Of a DNA stretch of 57,803 nt, positions 1-9,244 are shown in pieces. A model generated the notes under the pieces. The model did no database searches and was not told where the DNA came from. It was given only the letters and a program-made list of their open reading frames with translations. How positions within the stretch are numbered: position 1 is the stretch's first letter; each line of letters starts with the position of its first letter. The DNA comes from Opitutia bacterium UBA977. GTDB lineage: Bacteria > Verrucomicrobiota > Verrucomicrobiia > Opitutales > Coraliomargaritaceae. The position numbers and the translations under genes are program-made. The stretch lies in NCBI GenBank assembly GCA_002292345.1, contig DBBT01000048.1:1-57803 (forward strand). Reading direction: 5' to 3'.

Positions 1-269
1 GCCAATAGACCCGGGCGGTCAAAGGAGTGTGAGCTGACACACTCGTCTTCAAAGTTTTTGCCCCAGATCGACTCGCCACCCCGGCCAGTGCCAGTTGGGT
101 CGCCACCTTGAATCATGAACTCCTCGATAATACGGTGAAAAATGATGCCGTTGTAGTAGCCGTTTTTGGCGTGAGTACGGAAGTTTTCGCAAGTTTTAGG
201 TGCGATATCGTCGAACAGCTTGAATTCGATACTGCCCTGTGTGGTTTCAATAATGAGATTTTCTGACAT
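1..269 (-). CDS. Cyclophilin-type peptidyl-prolyl cis-trans isomerase (partial)
   Basis: Only the first 89 codons are present; the gene runs off the left edge. It starts at the ATG whose complement lies at 267-269. The translation has the short bacterial cyclophilin N-terminus: a beta strand '[13 protein letters not shown]', then 'APKTCENFR', the active-site strand '[19 protein letters not shown]' and '[11 protein letters not shown]'. The catalytic Arg of FHR and the QGGDPTGTG loop are visible. No signal peptide is seen, so it is probably a cytoplasmic foldase. The family assists proline isomerisation during protein folding. The C-terminal substrate-binding part cannot be judged. Confidence 0.93.
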   Translation of the reverse strand, partial: MSENLIIETTQGSIEFKLFDDIAPKTCENFRTHAKNGYYNGIIFHRIIEEFMIQGGDPTGTGRGGESIWGKNFEDECVSSHSFDRPGLL

Positions 270-360
270 AATTATTTGATGTTTACGTGTTTTGATAAAA
301 CTTTGGCTAGTAGGTTGGCTTCCGCGCTCAGGCGCAACCGAATTTTCTGTCCGATTCGAC

Positions 361-1434
361 TTAGATGAATCTACCAGCGCCTTCGGGGAAGTAGGCAGCG
401 TCGCCTTCGAGTCCGAGTGTGAGAGTGATATTGAGGAAGGTGAGTTCGCCCATCGAATGGCAGAGCATAAAGCGATGGTCGTTGTGCATTTGCGCCAGTT
501 CTTTGCGTAACTGGTAAGTCTTTTCAGTACTGGAAATTTGGTCGGCGCACATGCAGTTACGCAAGTGCTCCATACGGTGCAGTGCAAATTTCAGGCGTCG
601 TCGTATTAAAGAGCGCTCTTCGCGTTGATATTGTTGACTCGTCTCTAGATTGATCAGGTCGGTGCAGAGCTTGACCACCGGCAGGTTGTTTTTGAAAAAC
701 TGCGGTAAGTAGAGGCTGCGGCGGCCCTCGTAGCTTTGTTGGTCGAAGTCGATCGCGCGCACACGGTATTGGTTTTGCTCAAAGTCAGGAGTCACTTCCA
801 CCACATAGTTATAGGCGCGCATGTCGCCGAGCAGGCGCACGAAGCAGCGCTCGTTAAATTTAATGAACTCCTTGGCAAGGCGGACTTCGTGCAAGTCGGA
901 ACGCGGCAGGTAGTCGCGAATGAAGTCGTCGCCGGGCACGCCGATAATGTGCTCCTCGATCAAGGTGTCGCCATGGACCAGAAAGTTGATATGATTCGGA
1001 GAGAGTAGCTCTTCGAGTTCAAGCCCGTAGACACGCGACGCATCGGCTTTTTTGACGTAGAAATAGTCGTGGTTATCGTTGTATTGATTCACAATGCGTA
1101 CGCGCATTGGTTTGGTATTACCGAAGGTACAAAAATCGACGCGATCAATGTAGAGATTGCCTAGGATCGATTCGTCGCCACCCGAGCGGAGCTGGACGTA
1201 GATGCGTTTCAGGCCTTCATAGACATCACGGCCGAATTGTTGCTCATAGATCAAAGTCTGCCATAGCGTGTCGTTGCCCTCCTTGTTGATCAGCGGAAAG
1301 GAGTCGTCGTATTTGAGTAAATCTTCGTAGCTAACGGGTAGCTCTAGGCTGCGGTGGAAGATGCTGAGGTATTCTCGGAAGAGGTTGTTAATTGGGAAGA
1401 ATTGCTTTCGCTGTTGGGTGACGGCTGGCTGCAT
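361..1434 (-). CDS. Uncharacterised protein with protein-kinase/APH-like motif order
   Basis: A 357-residue protein I do not recognise as a named family. It has no signal peptide or membrane segment. Its motifs occur in the order expected of an atypical kinase fold: a strand with Lys ('FYVKK', 125-129), an acidic helix ('LELEELL', 138-144), a hinge-like 'EEHIIGVPG' (160-168), a catalytic-loop-like '[12 protein letters not shown]' (201-212; compare HGDxxxxNxL) and a metal-loop-like 'AIDFDQQSY' (227-235). The N- and C-terminal thirds are helical and charged. The kinase assignment is my inference from motif spacing. It stands alone, tail-to-tail with no partner, about 90 bp from the cyclophilin start and upstream of the SRP RNA on the opposite strand. 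Confidence 0.72.
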   Translation of the reverse strand: MQPAVTQQRKQFFPINNLFREYLSIFHRSLELPVSYEDLLKYDDSFPLINKEGNDTLWQTLIYEQQFGRDVYEGLKRIYVQLRSGGDESILGNLYIDRVDFCTFGNTKPMRVRIVNQYNDNHDYFYVKKADASRVYGLELEELLSPNHINFLVHGDTLIEEHIIGVPGDDFIRDYLPRSDLHEVRLAKEFIKFNERCFVRLLGDMRAYNYVVEVTPDFEQNQYRVRAIDFDQQSYEGRRSLYLPQFFKNNLPVVKLCTDLINLETSQQYQREERSLIRRRLKFALHRMEHLRNCMCADQISSTEKTYQLRKELAQMHNDHRFMLCHSMGELTFLNITLTLGLEGDAAYFPEGAGRFI

Positions 1435-1564
1435 GTGTCAGAAGATCGAAGATTCAGCCGCGAAGGTCGAACCTGAAAGGAGTCGGGGCGTGATTTTCCC
1501 TTAATTGGCTGAAAAATAGTTCATTTTAGTGTTGATCGAAGGGGGAGAGTGGATGTCTTCTGTC

Positions 1565-1668
1565 GGTGGCCGGGTCCTATGCAATGTTGGACAGGTTGAC
1601 CTCGTCAGATCCGGAAGGAAGCAGCGAACACCTAATCCTCATGTGCCGTAGGGTGCCTGGCCACTTTT
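1565..1668 (+). ncRNA. ffs: Small signal recognition particle RNA (4.5S type)
   Basis: The segment contains the SRP RNA apical-loop hallmark CCGGAAGGAAGCAGC (1611-1625), with the two asymmetric internal-loop sides that bind Ffh. The ends pair: GTGGCCGGG near 1566-1574 with the complement in GTGCCTGGCCAC ending at 1664, which gives one long hairpin of about 100 nt. A short T run follows (TTTTGT). The RNA would bind Ffh and direct co-translational membrane targeting. Its position directly upstream of dnaX mirrors the scr-dnaX order of Bacillus. The exact ends are estimated from pairing. Confidence 0.93.
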
Positions 1669-1801
1669 GTGTCTGCAGATATGAATTGGCTCGAATCCGG
1701 AGCTATCTTCAGTCTCACTTTACTGGATTTTCGAAAAGAGCAAAGTTCTTGAAAAAGCCCCTTGCAACTTCCCTCAAATCAGAGCTTTTTTTAAAGCCTC
1801 G

Positions 1802-2935
1802 ATGGAAAAAGGTTATCAAGTAATCGCACGCCGCTGGCGCCCTAAACAGTTTGATGAACTGGTGGGGCAGGATCATATCGTGCGCACCCTACGCAATGCG
1901 ATTGATACTAAGCGTATAGCACATGCCTATCTGTTTGTCGGGCCGCGCGGCACGGGTAAAACCAGCACCGCGCGCTTGTTTGCCAAAGCGCTTAATGCTG
2001 AAGGCGGACCGAGTGCTACCCCTGACAACGATTCCGAGATCAGCCAAGCCATCATGGGTGGTTCCTGCATGGATGTGATCGAGATCGATGGTGCTTCGAA
2101 CAACAGCGTCGATCAAGTACGTGAACTGCGCGACGACTGTCAATACGCGCCAACGCAGTGCACCTACAAAATCTACATCATTGATGAAGTACACATGCTC
2201 TCGACTGCTGCGTTTAATGCGCTGCTGAAGACACTCGAAGAACCTCCTGAGCACGTTAAATTTTTCTTCGCGACGACCGAAGCGCATAAAGTGTTGCCGA
2301 CCATCGTCTCGCGTTGCCAGCGTTTTGAATTCCGTCCCATTTCGGACAACGTCATTGCTGATAAGCTAACCGAGATTTCAAAGGCTGAAGGTATCGAAGT
2401 CGAAGCTGAGGCCATTGCATCGATTGCCCGTCTCGCCAATGGCGGCATGCGTGATGCGCAGTCGATTCTCGATCAAATGATTTCATTCTGCGGCAGTAAA
2501 ATCGCCGATAGCGACGTGCTCGATGTGTATGGCTTGGTTTCAGGCGAGCGTATTGCCGAACTCGCTAAAGCGCTCGGTTCACTTGATTATCCAGCGATCA
2601 TTGCCGCGGTCGATCTCTATGCTGAAGAAGGGCGCGATTTATTCCGCATTTTGCAGGATCTCGAAGTGTATGTTCGTGAAGCACTTCTAGACGCGATTCA
2701 GAAGGGTGGTTCCAGCGATCAACTCGGCGTCGCACTGACAACCGAGTCGATTATGCGTATGCTCGATGCCTTGAATCGTGGTGAAGCATCGGTGCAACGC
2801 GGACTGTCAGAAAAAGTAAATTTTGAGGTGGTGCTATTGAAAGCAGCCGAAGAGTCCCGCTCGCGTGCGATCGACAGCTTGATCAAGCAATTGGCAGGCG
2901 CAGGGGCGACGCTACCCGAAAAAAAAAAGCCCTAG
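1802..2935 (+). CDS. dnaX: DNA polymerase III clamp-loader subunit DnaX (zero-frame, gamma-like product)
   Basis: The 377-residue zero-frame product contains the complete AAA+ clamp-loader motor. Visible are the N-terminal '[15 protein letters not shown]', Walker A GPRGTGKT (47-54), Walker B 'IYIIDEVH' (124-131), '[19 protein letters not shown]', the arginine-finger SRC (170-172) and the collar domain to about residue 360. It loads the sliding clamp at replication forks. The reading frame ends within a few codons of an A10 run, and an open frame continues in -1, so a longer tau form is likely. The zinc-binding cysteines usual after Walker A are missing: the segment reads '[16 protein letters not shown]'. 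The start matches the family N-terminus. Confidence 0.96.
   Translation: MEKGYQVIARRWRPKQFDELVGQDHIVRTLRNAIDTKRIAHAYLFVGPRGTGKTSTARLFAKALNAEGGPSATPDNDSEISQAIMGGSCMDVIEIDGASNNSVDQVRELRDDCQYAPTQCTYKIYIIDEVHMLSTAAFNALLKTLEEPPEHVKFFFATTEAHKVLPTIVSRCQRFEFRPISDNVIADKLTEISKAEGIEVEAEAIASIARLANGGMRDAQSILDQMISFCGSKIADSDVLDVYGLVSGERIAELAKALGSLDYPAIIAAVDLYAEEGRDLFRILQDLEVYVREALLDAIQKGGSSDQLGVALTTESIMRMLDALNRGEASVQRGLSEKVNFEVVLLKAAEESRSRAIDSLIKQLAGAGATLPEKKKP
2919..2929 (+). promoter_or_regulatory. dnaX slippery site (A10-G) for -1 recoding
   Basis: Ten consecutive A residues (2919-2928) followed by G make zero-frame codons GAA AAA AAA AAG CCC TAG. The A AAA AAG heptamer is the same slippery sequence used in E. 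coli dnaX, and longer A runs cause transcriptional slippage in Thermus dnaX. An AGGGG at 2902-2906 could act as an upstream stimulatory Shine-Dalgarno-like element. A small CGCC-TGA-GGCG hairpin lies downstream at 2945-2955. Slippage by -1 avoids the TAG at 2933 and enters a frame open to 3294. Confidence 0.75.
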
Positions 2936-3294
2936 TCCCGTCAACGCCTGAGGCGATCGAGGTCGAAGCGACACTGGTTGTTGATACACCAGTAAAAGTC
3001 GCACTGGATGCGCCGGATAGTGTGGTCGATGCATTGCTCGATGTGGAGCTGCCAGACGTGGATCCAGAGCACGCAGCAATAGATGCTGCCGCAGATCTAC
3101 AGGCGCAAAAGTCGGCTGGGAGTTTTTCTACAGTAAAGGCAGCACCAGCAGTTGTACACTCTGGTGAGTCACTCATAACCGAAGAGGTCGCGGCATCGCG
3201 CATCGGTGCTGAAATTATGGCAGCCTTGGCAGCTAAATTCAACGGCAGTCTCACAGAGATTCGCTATCCGGATGAGGACGATATGCTGTTTTAG
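2930..3294 (+). CDS. dnaX: DnaX tau-specific C-terminal extension (reached by -1 shift)
   Basis: In the -1 frame from the A10 run there is no stop until TAG at 3292-3294. This gives a predicted tau of about 497 residues. The extension begins with an acidic, Ala/Val/Asp-rich linker of about 85 residues and ends with a plausibly folded '[19 protein letters not shown]' and 'YPDEDDMLF'. In well-studied bacteria the tau tail contacts the polymerase alpha subunit and the helicase. Here only low similarity to those domains is apparent, so the function is inferred from position. It would not be translated alone from a good start: the first ATG (3022) has no clear ribosome binding site and falls inside the linker. 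Confidence 0.7.
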
Positions 3295-3352
3295 CAGAGC
3301 TACTTGCACTTCACGGGAATAAATGCAGCATGAATGTTATCTTATCTTTTAA

Positions 3353-3982
3353 ATGAACCACTTATCCCGCACCACTATCTCCATTACTGCCCTGCTTAGT
3401 TTGATTGTGGGGGGCTTTTTAATTCAATTCAGCATGGCCGACGAACCAAATACTCTTCCCGAATCAATTGATGAAACTGTGAGCGAATGTGCGAGCGCCT
3501 GTGGGCTGCCTTCGCATGTGGATCTAGGCGGTGATCGCTTTCCGGTCTTACGCAGCGATGCCGAGTGGCAGGAGCGCCTGACAGACATTCAGTATGAGGT
3601 CGCCCGTAAACAAGGCACCGAGCGGCCCTTTGCCAATCCATACAACGACAATAAGGAGACTGGATTGTATCGCTGTGTCGGCTGTGATACGCCGCTTTTC
3701 AGTAGCACCACAAAGTTTGATTCTGGCACTGGTTGGCCGAGCTTCTTTACGCCAATTGATAAACGCACAATAGGTGAAACGCGTGACGTGAGCTATGGCA
3801 TGACCCGCGTCGAAGTGCATTGCGCGGTCTGCGGTTCGCATCAAGGCCACGTCTTCTCTGATGGTCCAGAGCCTACGGGACTTCGTTACTGCATCAATTC
3901 CGCATCATTAAATTTCGAAGCCGCTGAGTCTGCCGATGCGATCAAAAAGTTGGTTGAGGTATGGTATAGCGAAGCGAAATAG
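3353..3982 (+). CDS. msrB: Exported peptide-methionine (R)-S-oxide reductase MsrB
   Basis: The 209-residue protein has an N-terminal hydrophobic segment (about residues 8-27) that should export or anchor it, a spacer containing 'CASACG', and a full MsrB domain from about residue 65. Structural zinc ligands are the two CxxC pairs Cys108/Cys111 ('YRCVGC') and Cys157/Cys160 ('[13 protein letters not shown]'). The catalytic cysteine is Cys180 in 'RYCINSASL'. The '[10 protein letters not shown]' loop is present. It reduces the R-epimer of methionine sulfoxide in oxidised proteins, here probably in the periplasm. Reductant supply would need a membrane thiol relay, which is not seen nearby. It follows dnaX by 58 bp but need not be co-transcribed. 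Confidence 0.95.
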   Translation: MNHLSRTTISITALLSLIVGGFLIQFSMADEPNTLPESIDETVSECASACGLPSHVDLGGDRFPVLRSDAEWQERLTDIQYEVARKQGTERPFANPYNDNKETGLYRCVGCDTPLFSSTTKFDSGTGWPSFFTPIDKRTIGETRDVSYGMTRVEVHCAVCGSHQGHVFSDGPEPTGLRYCINSASLNFEAAESADAIKKLVEVWYSEAK

Positions 3983-4108
3983 TAGCTCATATTTCGAGCT
4001 CTCGGCATTGTTCACTTTTTAGTTATGGATGGGATGCCGACCGGTACGTATGGCTTCGTCATTTTCAACGGACAGTCGAGAGGCAGGAGGACGCACCAAC
4101 GGTCTTAT

Positions 4109-5878
4109 TCACTTCGCAAAGACTGCGCCGCTGAGTGCGGGGAGTCGTGTGCTTGATGCGCGACCATCGGTGGCGTAGACGAGGCTCAGTCCATCGAGAT
4201 AATCATTGCCGAGCGTCGCGTCGCCGTTACCTCGGTTGAGAATGATCACGAGGCGCTCGTCGCCGAGGCTACGTTCGAAGGTGAAGACCTGTGAGCCATC
4301 GCGGGTGTCGAGGACTTTGAAATCGCCGCGGCGTAGGGCGGCGTATTTGTGGCGCAAGGCAAGGGCGCTTTGGTAGCTATCGCGTATCTCAGAATCAATT
4401 CGGTTCCATGCCGTGGGCATGCGGTCTTCGGGATCGTCCGCGCCCCACATGCCGATTTCAGTACCATAGTAAATCATCGGTGCGCCGACATAGGTGGCTT
4501 GAAACAGGGCGAGCATTTTCCAGATGCGGCGTCCGTCGGCGTCGGGAGCTTCGTTATTGTAGCCATGCGTGCGGGCGTTGACACGTTCGCCGTCGTCGTA
4601 GTCGAACCAGTCGTCGTTCTTGTATGCTGCAAAACTATGGCGATTCGCAATGGCAGAGGCCACGCGCTGCGTGTCGTGTGAATCGATCAGATTTTGCAAG
4701 ATGTGTTGCGTGTCGGCTGAATGCGTTTGGCGCTCTGCTTCGAGGCGCTGTGCAAATGCACTGGCATTGATTTTACCATCGATCAACCAGCCTTTGACGG
4801 GGATGGCAAAGCCGCGGTAGTTCATCGCAGAGCCGAAATGTGTGTCTCTAAGGAAGTCGGCGGAACTGCCCCAGATCTCAGCGGAGGTGAATGCCTCCGG
4901 TTTCAGCTGGCGTATGAAGGCGTGCCACTCTTGCCAGAACCCGTGCGGCACTTCTTCGGCTACGTCGAGGCGCCAGCCGTCGATGCCGTCGGAGGGATTG
5001 CCATCGTCGTTCGGGTCCATCCAACGCTTGCTGGCATTGAAGATATAGCGCTTTGGGCCAGGCGCTAAGTTCTGGCCGGATGGGTCGTTGGCGAATTCCG
5101 GTAGGCTCATGAATCCAGACCACCCATTGTAATCGAATTCATTGCGCGCCGTGCGGGGATCATCGAAGGTGGTGATGTCATACCAACGTGCGTAGCGGGA
5201 CTTTTGAAATTTGGTGCGGATGTCGTCAAAGGCAAAGAAGTCGCGCCCGGTATGATTCCATACACCATCAATGATCACGCGAATATCACGGGCTTTGGTT
5301 TCTTGCAGAAGTTTGAGAAACAGCTTATCGGCAGCTGTCCATTGCCAAGAGCGGGGACTGCTGGTCTCTGATGCGATGAGTGCCAGATCACCCTGTGGAT
5401 CGGGACCAAAGTACGGGTCGATATGGTGAAAGCTGTTGCCGTCGTATTTATGCAGGGAGTCGGCGTAGAAGATCGGGTTGAAGTAAATCCCGTTGATGCC
5501 GAGCTCTTGGAGTGTGTCGAGTTTGTCGATCACGCCTTGAAGGTCGCCGCCGTAGCGTCGATCGAGCAGCGTGTCTTGAAAGTGTGGGCTGACTGCCTGC
5601 TCCCACGGGGCGCGTTGATTCCAATCAGCATCCCAATCCATGACCTGCCAGGAGTGAGGGACTTTTTGCGGCTCACTCAGTGAGGCACGGGTGGGGTCGT
5701 TACTCGAATCACCATTTGCAAAACGCTCGGGGAAGATTTGATACCAGACGATGTCCTTCGCCCAATCGGGAGTGAAGGAGGCACCGTGGAGGCTGATACT
5801 TAAAAAGAATAGCGTGAGTGTTGTGAGAGTTTTTTTAAGCACACGAAGCGCGGGCAGCACGGAGATGGCGTAGCCCAT
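4109..5878 (-). CDS. Secreted GH13 alpha-amylase family glycosidase (neopullulanase-like)
   Basis: The (beta/alpha)8 barrel starts at 'DIVWYQIFPERFANG', followed by 'RRYGGDLQGVIDKLDTLQ' as in the neopullulanase/cyclomaltodextrinase branch of GH13. The conserved regions carry the catalytic triad: Asp305 in 'DGWRLDVAEEV', Glu334 in 'TSAEIWG' and Asp402 in 'LIDSHDTQRV', plus 'DGVWNHTG'. A Greek-key C-domain closes the protein. The signal peptide is 'LKKTLTTLTLFFLSISLHGAS'. Because 12 residues precede it, the GTG at 5842 may be the true start. It hydrolyses alpha-glucan linkages outside the cytoplasm. It is last in a minus-strand series of three GH13 genes, 153 bp after the previous stop. The exact substrate cannot be told from sequence. 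Confidence 0.93.
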   Translation of the reverse strand: MGYAISVLPALRVLKKTLTTLTLFFLSISLHGASFTPDWAKDIVWYQIFPERFANGDSSNDPTRASLSEPQKVPHSWQVMDWDADWNQRAPWEQAVSPHFQDTLLDRRYGGDLQGVIDKLDTLQELGINGIYFNPIFYADSLHKYDGNSFHHIDPYFGPDPQGDLALIASETSSPRSWQWTAADKLFLKLLQETKARDIRVIIDGVWNHTGRDFFAFDDIRTKFQKSRYARWYDITTFDDPRTARNEFDYNGWSGFMSLPEFANDPSGQNLAPGPKRYIFNASKRWMDPNDDGNPSDGIDGWRLDVAEEVPHGFWQEWHAFIRQLKPEAFTSAEIWGSSADFLRDTHFGSAMNYRGFAIPVKGWLIDGKINASAFAQRLEAERQTHSADTQHILQNLIDSHDTQRVASAIANRHSFAAYKNDDWFDYDDGERVNARTHGYNNEAPDADGRRIWKMLALFQATYVGAPMIYYGTEIGMWGADDPEDRMPTAWNRIDSEIRDSYQSALALRHKYAALRRGDFKVLDTRDGSQVFTFERSLGDERLVIILNRGNGDATLGNDYLDGLSLVYATDGRASSTRLPALSGAVFAK

Positions 5879-6031
5879 TTAGGGGTGAATGAGATAGGTG
5901 CCCATGAGGGCAATCGAATGAGCAAAATGAAATGGGGGAGACTGTCGTGGATTCAGGCAAAATAATGGCGGACATTTGGATTGCCCGCCTAGCATCTAAT
6001 TGAGCGATTAGCATGCTCATGTTTGTTTTTA

Positions 6032-9000
6032 TTACTCAACAATAACTCGATAGAATTTTTTCGATATGCTCTCGGGGTCGAGCGTTTCGGTGTCGATCCA
6101 GTTGATGACTGCGTTGGTTCCAGGGATTCCTGTGTCTTCATTATCCCAGCTAATGGCAGTCAGGTCTTCTTTGGATTCGACGCCGTAAGAAATGCTGCTG
6201 ACGCCATACCATGATAGGGTGAATTTGTTGCTGAGATTAATTGAGTTTTCGATGACCTCGAGTTTAGAGCTGTTGTCGTTGAAGTCGGTGCCAGCGGTTG
6301 CTTCGTCGGCGTTATTCATGCCGTCGCCGTCGAGGTCGCCGGCGGGGTCGATCAGTTCGACGGATGGGCTCGAGTTGCTAGCTACACCTTCGATACTAGC
6401 GACGCTGATCGGTATCACAAAGGCGTAGAGGTTGTCGCCATACGCACCAGTATAAGTATAACTGGTAACGTTGCCGACGTTTTGGTTGAACTGAGTCTCG
6501 TCGGTGCCATTACGTTTGATCACCAGTTTGTAGGAAATGATGTTATCGTCTAGGGTATTGGCAGGGGAGGCTGCCCAAGTGAAGGTTACTGCATTGCCCA
6601 TTACGTAGCTCTTGCCTGTGCTATTGGTTGGCTGTGTTGGAGCAGGTGGTGGGGTGACGTCGTAGACTTTGAGGTATTGAGCTTCGTAGGGTGCACTTGC
6701 CCATGCGTCTAGCGCCTCATTGAAACTCGGAGTCCCGAGATCGTCAGCTACAGATGGTACCTTTTTGAGTCCAACAAAGAAACCGTTCGATTCAATCTGC
6801 GTTTTTGTGTAGTTGCTCGGCCATAGCCAGACGTCGCGGCGGCTTGAGTCCTGGGTATTGTAGGCTGCGATATTTTTGACGTTATAGCTGCGTCCGTCTT
6901 CGAGACCTAAAAGTGGAGTGAGGCCTGTGGGCAACTTAAAGTTGTCACTTTGATCGTTATTACGATCTAGATTTGAAAATGCTAAGACGACGTCTGAAGT
7001 TGCAGGGGAGTTATTTGCTGTTTCGTATTTGGCTGCGGCAAAGATTTGATTGTTAAATCCATCGCCGTCAAGGAACCAGCGATTCGAACTGCGTAGAGCT
7101 GGACTGTTACGGCGCGCGGTTTGGATGCCGGAATAGACTGGGTAGAGCTGATCGTTGCCTACGTCGGAGTCATTCCAAATCGGCATCATTGAATTCCATC
7201 GTTTAAAGTGAGGAATAGTTTTTCCAAAGTTAGTTTCATAATGCTCATAGCCATAGTTAAAATTGTCGTTGGCGTCATCATTGCCTTTATTATCGGTCAC
7301 AATACCTAGCTCTTGACCGGGAAAGATGAGTGACGCTGAGCCCATCATTCCGACTGCAGCATTTCGCACGAGTGCTTGCCAAGGGTCGGCGTAGTTTTCT
7401 TCATCATGTGAGGTTGTGTTGGCGAGAACGAGTGCTTGTCCGTAGGAGTTGCGGCGGTCTTCGAAAATATTTTTGTAGTCCTGCGCATTGCCTGCCGATT
7501 TTAAGGGAAAGACGATGTTCTCATTGAGAATTTCAAAGTGACGACTAGAGCGATAGGTCACTTCTCCGCCATCGAGTGATTCACTCATCATTACGAAGTT
7601 CCACTTGTGGCTGCGAGCTACGTTGATGATATATTCCCATGCTTGCGGTGGTAGGCCTTGGCCGAAGTCGCAGCGTAGGCCATCGATGCCTTTCGCATCC
7701 CATGCGTAGCGAGTCGCGTCGTCGCCATCCGAGGAGATGGAATTGCGATTCTGTCCAGTTGGACGGGTTTCATTGAGCCAATGCACTGCGTATTCGGCAA
7801 AGTAGTCCCAGACGCGGCGTGTCGTGTTCACGGATGCGCCGTTTTGAGTGAAGTCACTGACAATCCATTCGGCATCTGTGAAATCGAACCAATCACCCTC
7901 GCTTTTGTGACTACTTCCTTCAGTTCCATTATCGTCATTGTATTCGACGAGGGCGTCGTAACGGCCGAAGTAAACATCTTTTACATCGTTCCACTTGCCA
8001 AAGTCGAAACGGTCAGGGCCAGGTGCAATATCAGAGGCGCTGGTGGCACGATCACCATAGTTTTCACCTCCATCTACGAATGGGTTGATTCCGCCAACAA
8101 CAGATGGATTGTAATCTCTTGAGAAGAAGCGTGCGTCTCGATTACGGATTTCATCAAAAGTCGACCATGCGGCTTCGCCATCGCGTTGGAATAGATCGAC
8201 TCCGATTTGAGCGAGTTCGATATCGAAAGCGGTATGATTAAACGGAGCGTCGAGCATGATGCCTACGCCTTTACTATCGGCTGCTGCGGCAAAGTCTTGA
8301 AAGGCAACCATTGCAGCTGCGCGATTTGCCTCGAGAGTTACATTGCTGTCGTAGTTGGCACTCATCAGTTCATTGACTGCGAAGAAATTCTTCACGGCGT
8401 AGGGGCTGCCTGGCTCGTAAAGTGCACTGCCACTACCATAGCCATCGACTGGTTCGCGTCCATCAATGCCATTCGGATGGATCGGTTGGAACCAAAGCCA
8501 GTTCATTCCGAGGTCTTTCAAGTAGTCTAGGTTCCATCGGCTGCCAGTGTAGTTGCCGCCACCGTCGGTGAAATTGTGTGGTGCGTTCGTGTCGTCGTGC
8601 AGATCTTCCAGTGTGGAACGTGTTGCAAACGTGTCACCATCAGCTTCGACATTGAACACGTTCATTACGTAGAGCTGCACGTTGCGTGAATCGACTGGAG
8701 CGACGACGACGGCGTGGTCGCGTAGGCCATACCAGATCCAATTGTTTGGATCGTTGCTGTTTTCTGCAATTGAATCCGATGTTTTGAAGCGTGCTGTTAG
8801 ACGATAAGCTCCTGTCTTGGACGCTGGAATCGTGAGTTCCCAGATACTGTTGGCATCCATATCGGTCATATTGATCGGTGCGTAGTAATGTCCAGTCGTA
8901 GTATTAGTATCAGCGGCAGAATCGCTGATGCTATTACCATCAACGGGATGAATGCCGTCTGCATAGCCATCAGTGTTTTTATCAATGCGGGCTAGGTCTC

Positions 9001-9235
9001 GACGATTGATATTGGTGAACACTTCAACGTCCGTGATGTTGCTGTAGCTTGAAAGATCCCAAAGCACTTCGATGTCGGCAGTGGTGCTGGCAATTTCATC
9101 AATGAAGACATGCGAGGTCGAATACTCGGCATTTCGGAAGTTGTAGTTAGGCGCACGCACTTCTAAATAACCAACTGCGTGGGCTAGGCTGGCTGTCGCG
9201 AGCAGGAGTGCGGGGATGTTGAGTGTGGCTTTCAT
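6032..9235 (-). CDS. Secreted multidomain GH13 alpha-amylase with Fn3 and Verrucomicrobia-type C-terminal domain
   Basis: The ATG at 9235 gives 'MKATLNIPALLLATASLAHA', a clear signal peptide. A TTG three codons earlier is less likely. An N-terminal beta domain (to about 180) precedes the GH13 barrel, with catalytic residues Asp523 ('DGLRCDFGQG'), Glu552 ('MMSESLDG') and Asp611 ('TSHDEENY'). Near residue 880 comes an Fn3-like domain ('NAVTFTWAASPAN'), then one thrombospondin type 3/dockerin-like calcium motif ('DLDGDGMNNADE'). The C-terminal domain ends 'KKFYRVIVE', a type common at the ends of secreted Verrucomicrobia proteins. It probably degrades starch or related glucans at the cell surface. 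It begins 9 bp after the stop of the giant amylase gene, so the two are almost certainly one operon. Confidence 0.92.
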   Translation of the reverse strand: MKATLNIPALLLATASLAHAVGYLEVRAPNYNFRNAEYSTSHVFIDEIASTTADIEVLWDLSSYSNITDVEVFTNINRRDLARIDKNTDGYADGIHPVDGNSISDSAADTNTTTGHYYAPINMTDMDANSIWELTIPASKTGAYRLTARFKTSDSIAENSNDPNNWIWYGLRDHAVVVAPVDSRNVQLYVMNVFNVEADGDTFATRSTLEDLHDDTNAPHNFTDGGGNYTGSRWNLDYLKDLGMNWLWFQPIHPNGIDGREPVDGYGSGSALYEPGSPYAVKNFFAVNELMSANYDSNVTLEANRAAAMVAFQDFAAAADSKGVGIMLDAPFNHTAFDIELAQIGVDLFQRDGEAAWSTFDEIRNRDARFFSRDYNPSVVGGINPFVDGGENYGDRATSASDIAPGPDRFDFGKWNDVKDVYFGRYDALVEYNDDNGTEGSSHKSEGDWFDFTDAEWIVSDFTQNGASVNTTRRVWDYFAEYAVHWLNETRPTGQNRNSISSDGDDATRYAWDAKGIDGLRCDFGQGLPPQAWEYIINVARSHKWNFVMMSESLDGGEVTYRSSRHFEILNENIVFPLKSAGNAQDYKNIFEDRRNSYGQALVLANTTSHDEENYADPWQALVRNAAVGMMGSASLIFPGQELGIVTDNKGNDDANDNFNYGYEHYETNFGKTIPHFKRWNSMMPIWNDSDVGNDQLYPVYSGIQTARRNSPALRSSNRWFLDGDGFNNQIFAAAKYETANNSPATSDVVLAFSNLDRNNDQSDNFKLPTGLTPLLGLEDGRSYNVKNIAAYNTQDSSRRDVWLWPSNYTKTQIESNGFFVGLKKVPSVADDLGTPSFNEALDAWASAPYEAQYLKVYDVTPPPAPTQPTNSTGKSYVMGNAVTFTWAASPANTLDDNIISYKLVIKRNGTDETQFNQNVGNVTSYTYTGAYGDNLYAFVIPISVASIEGVASNSSPSVELIDPAGDLDGDGMNNADEATAGTDFNDNSSKLEVIENSINLSNKFTLSWYGVSSISYGVESKEDLTAISWDNEDTGIPGTNAVINWIDTETLDPESISKKFYRVIVE

Positions 9236-9244
9236 TGGATGCAA

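Noticed and set aside
292..510. 72-codon plus-strand frame near the left edge
   Set aside because: It overlaps the end of the kinase-like gene on the other strand, has no homology-like features and starts in AT-rich intergenic sequence.
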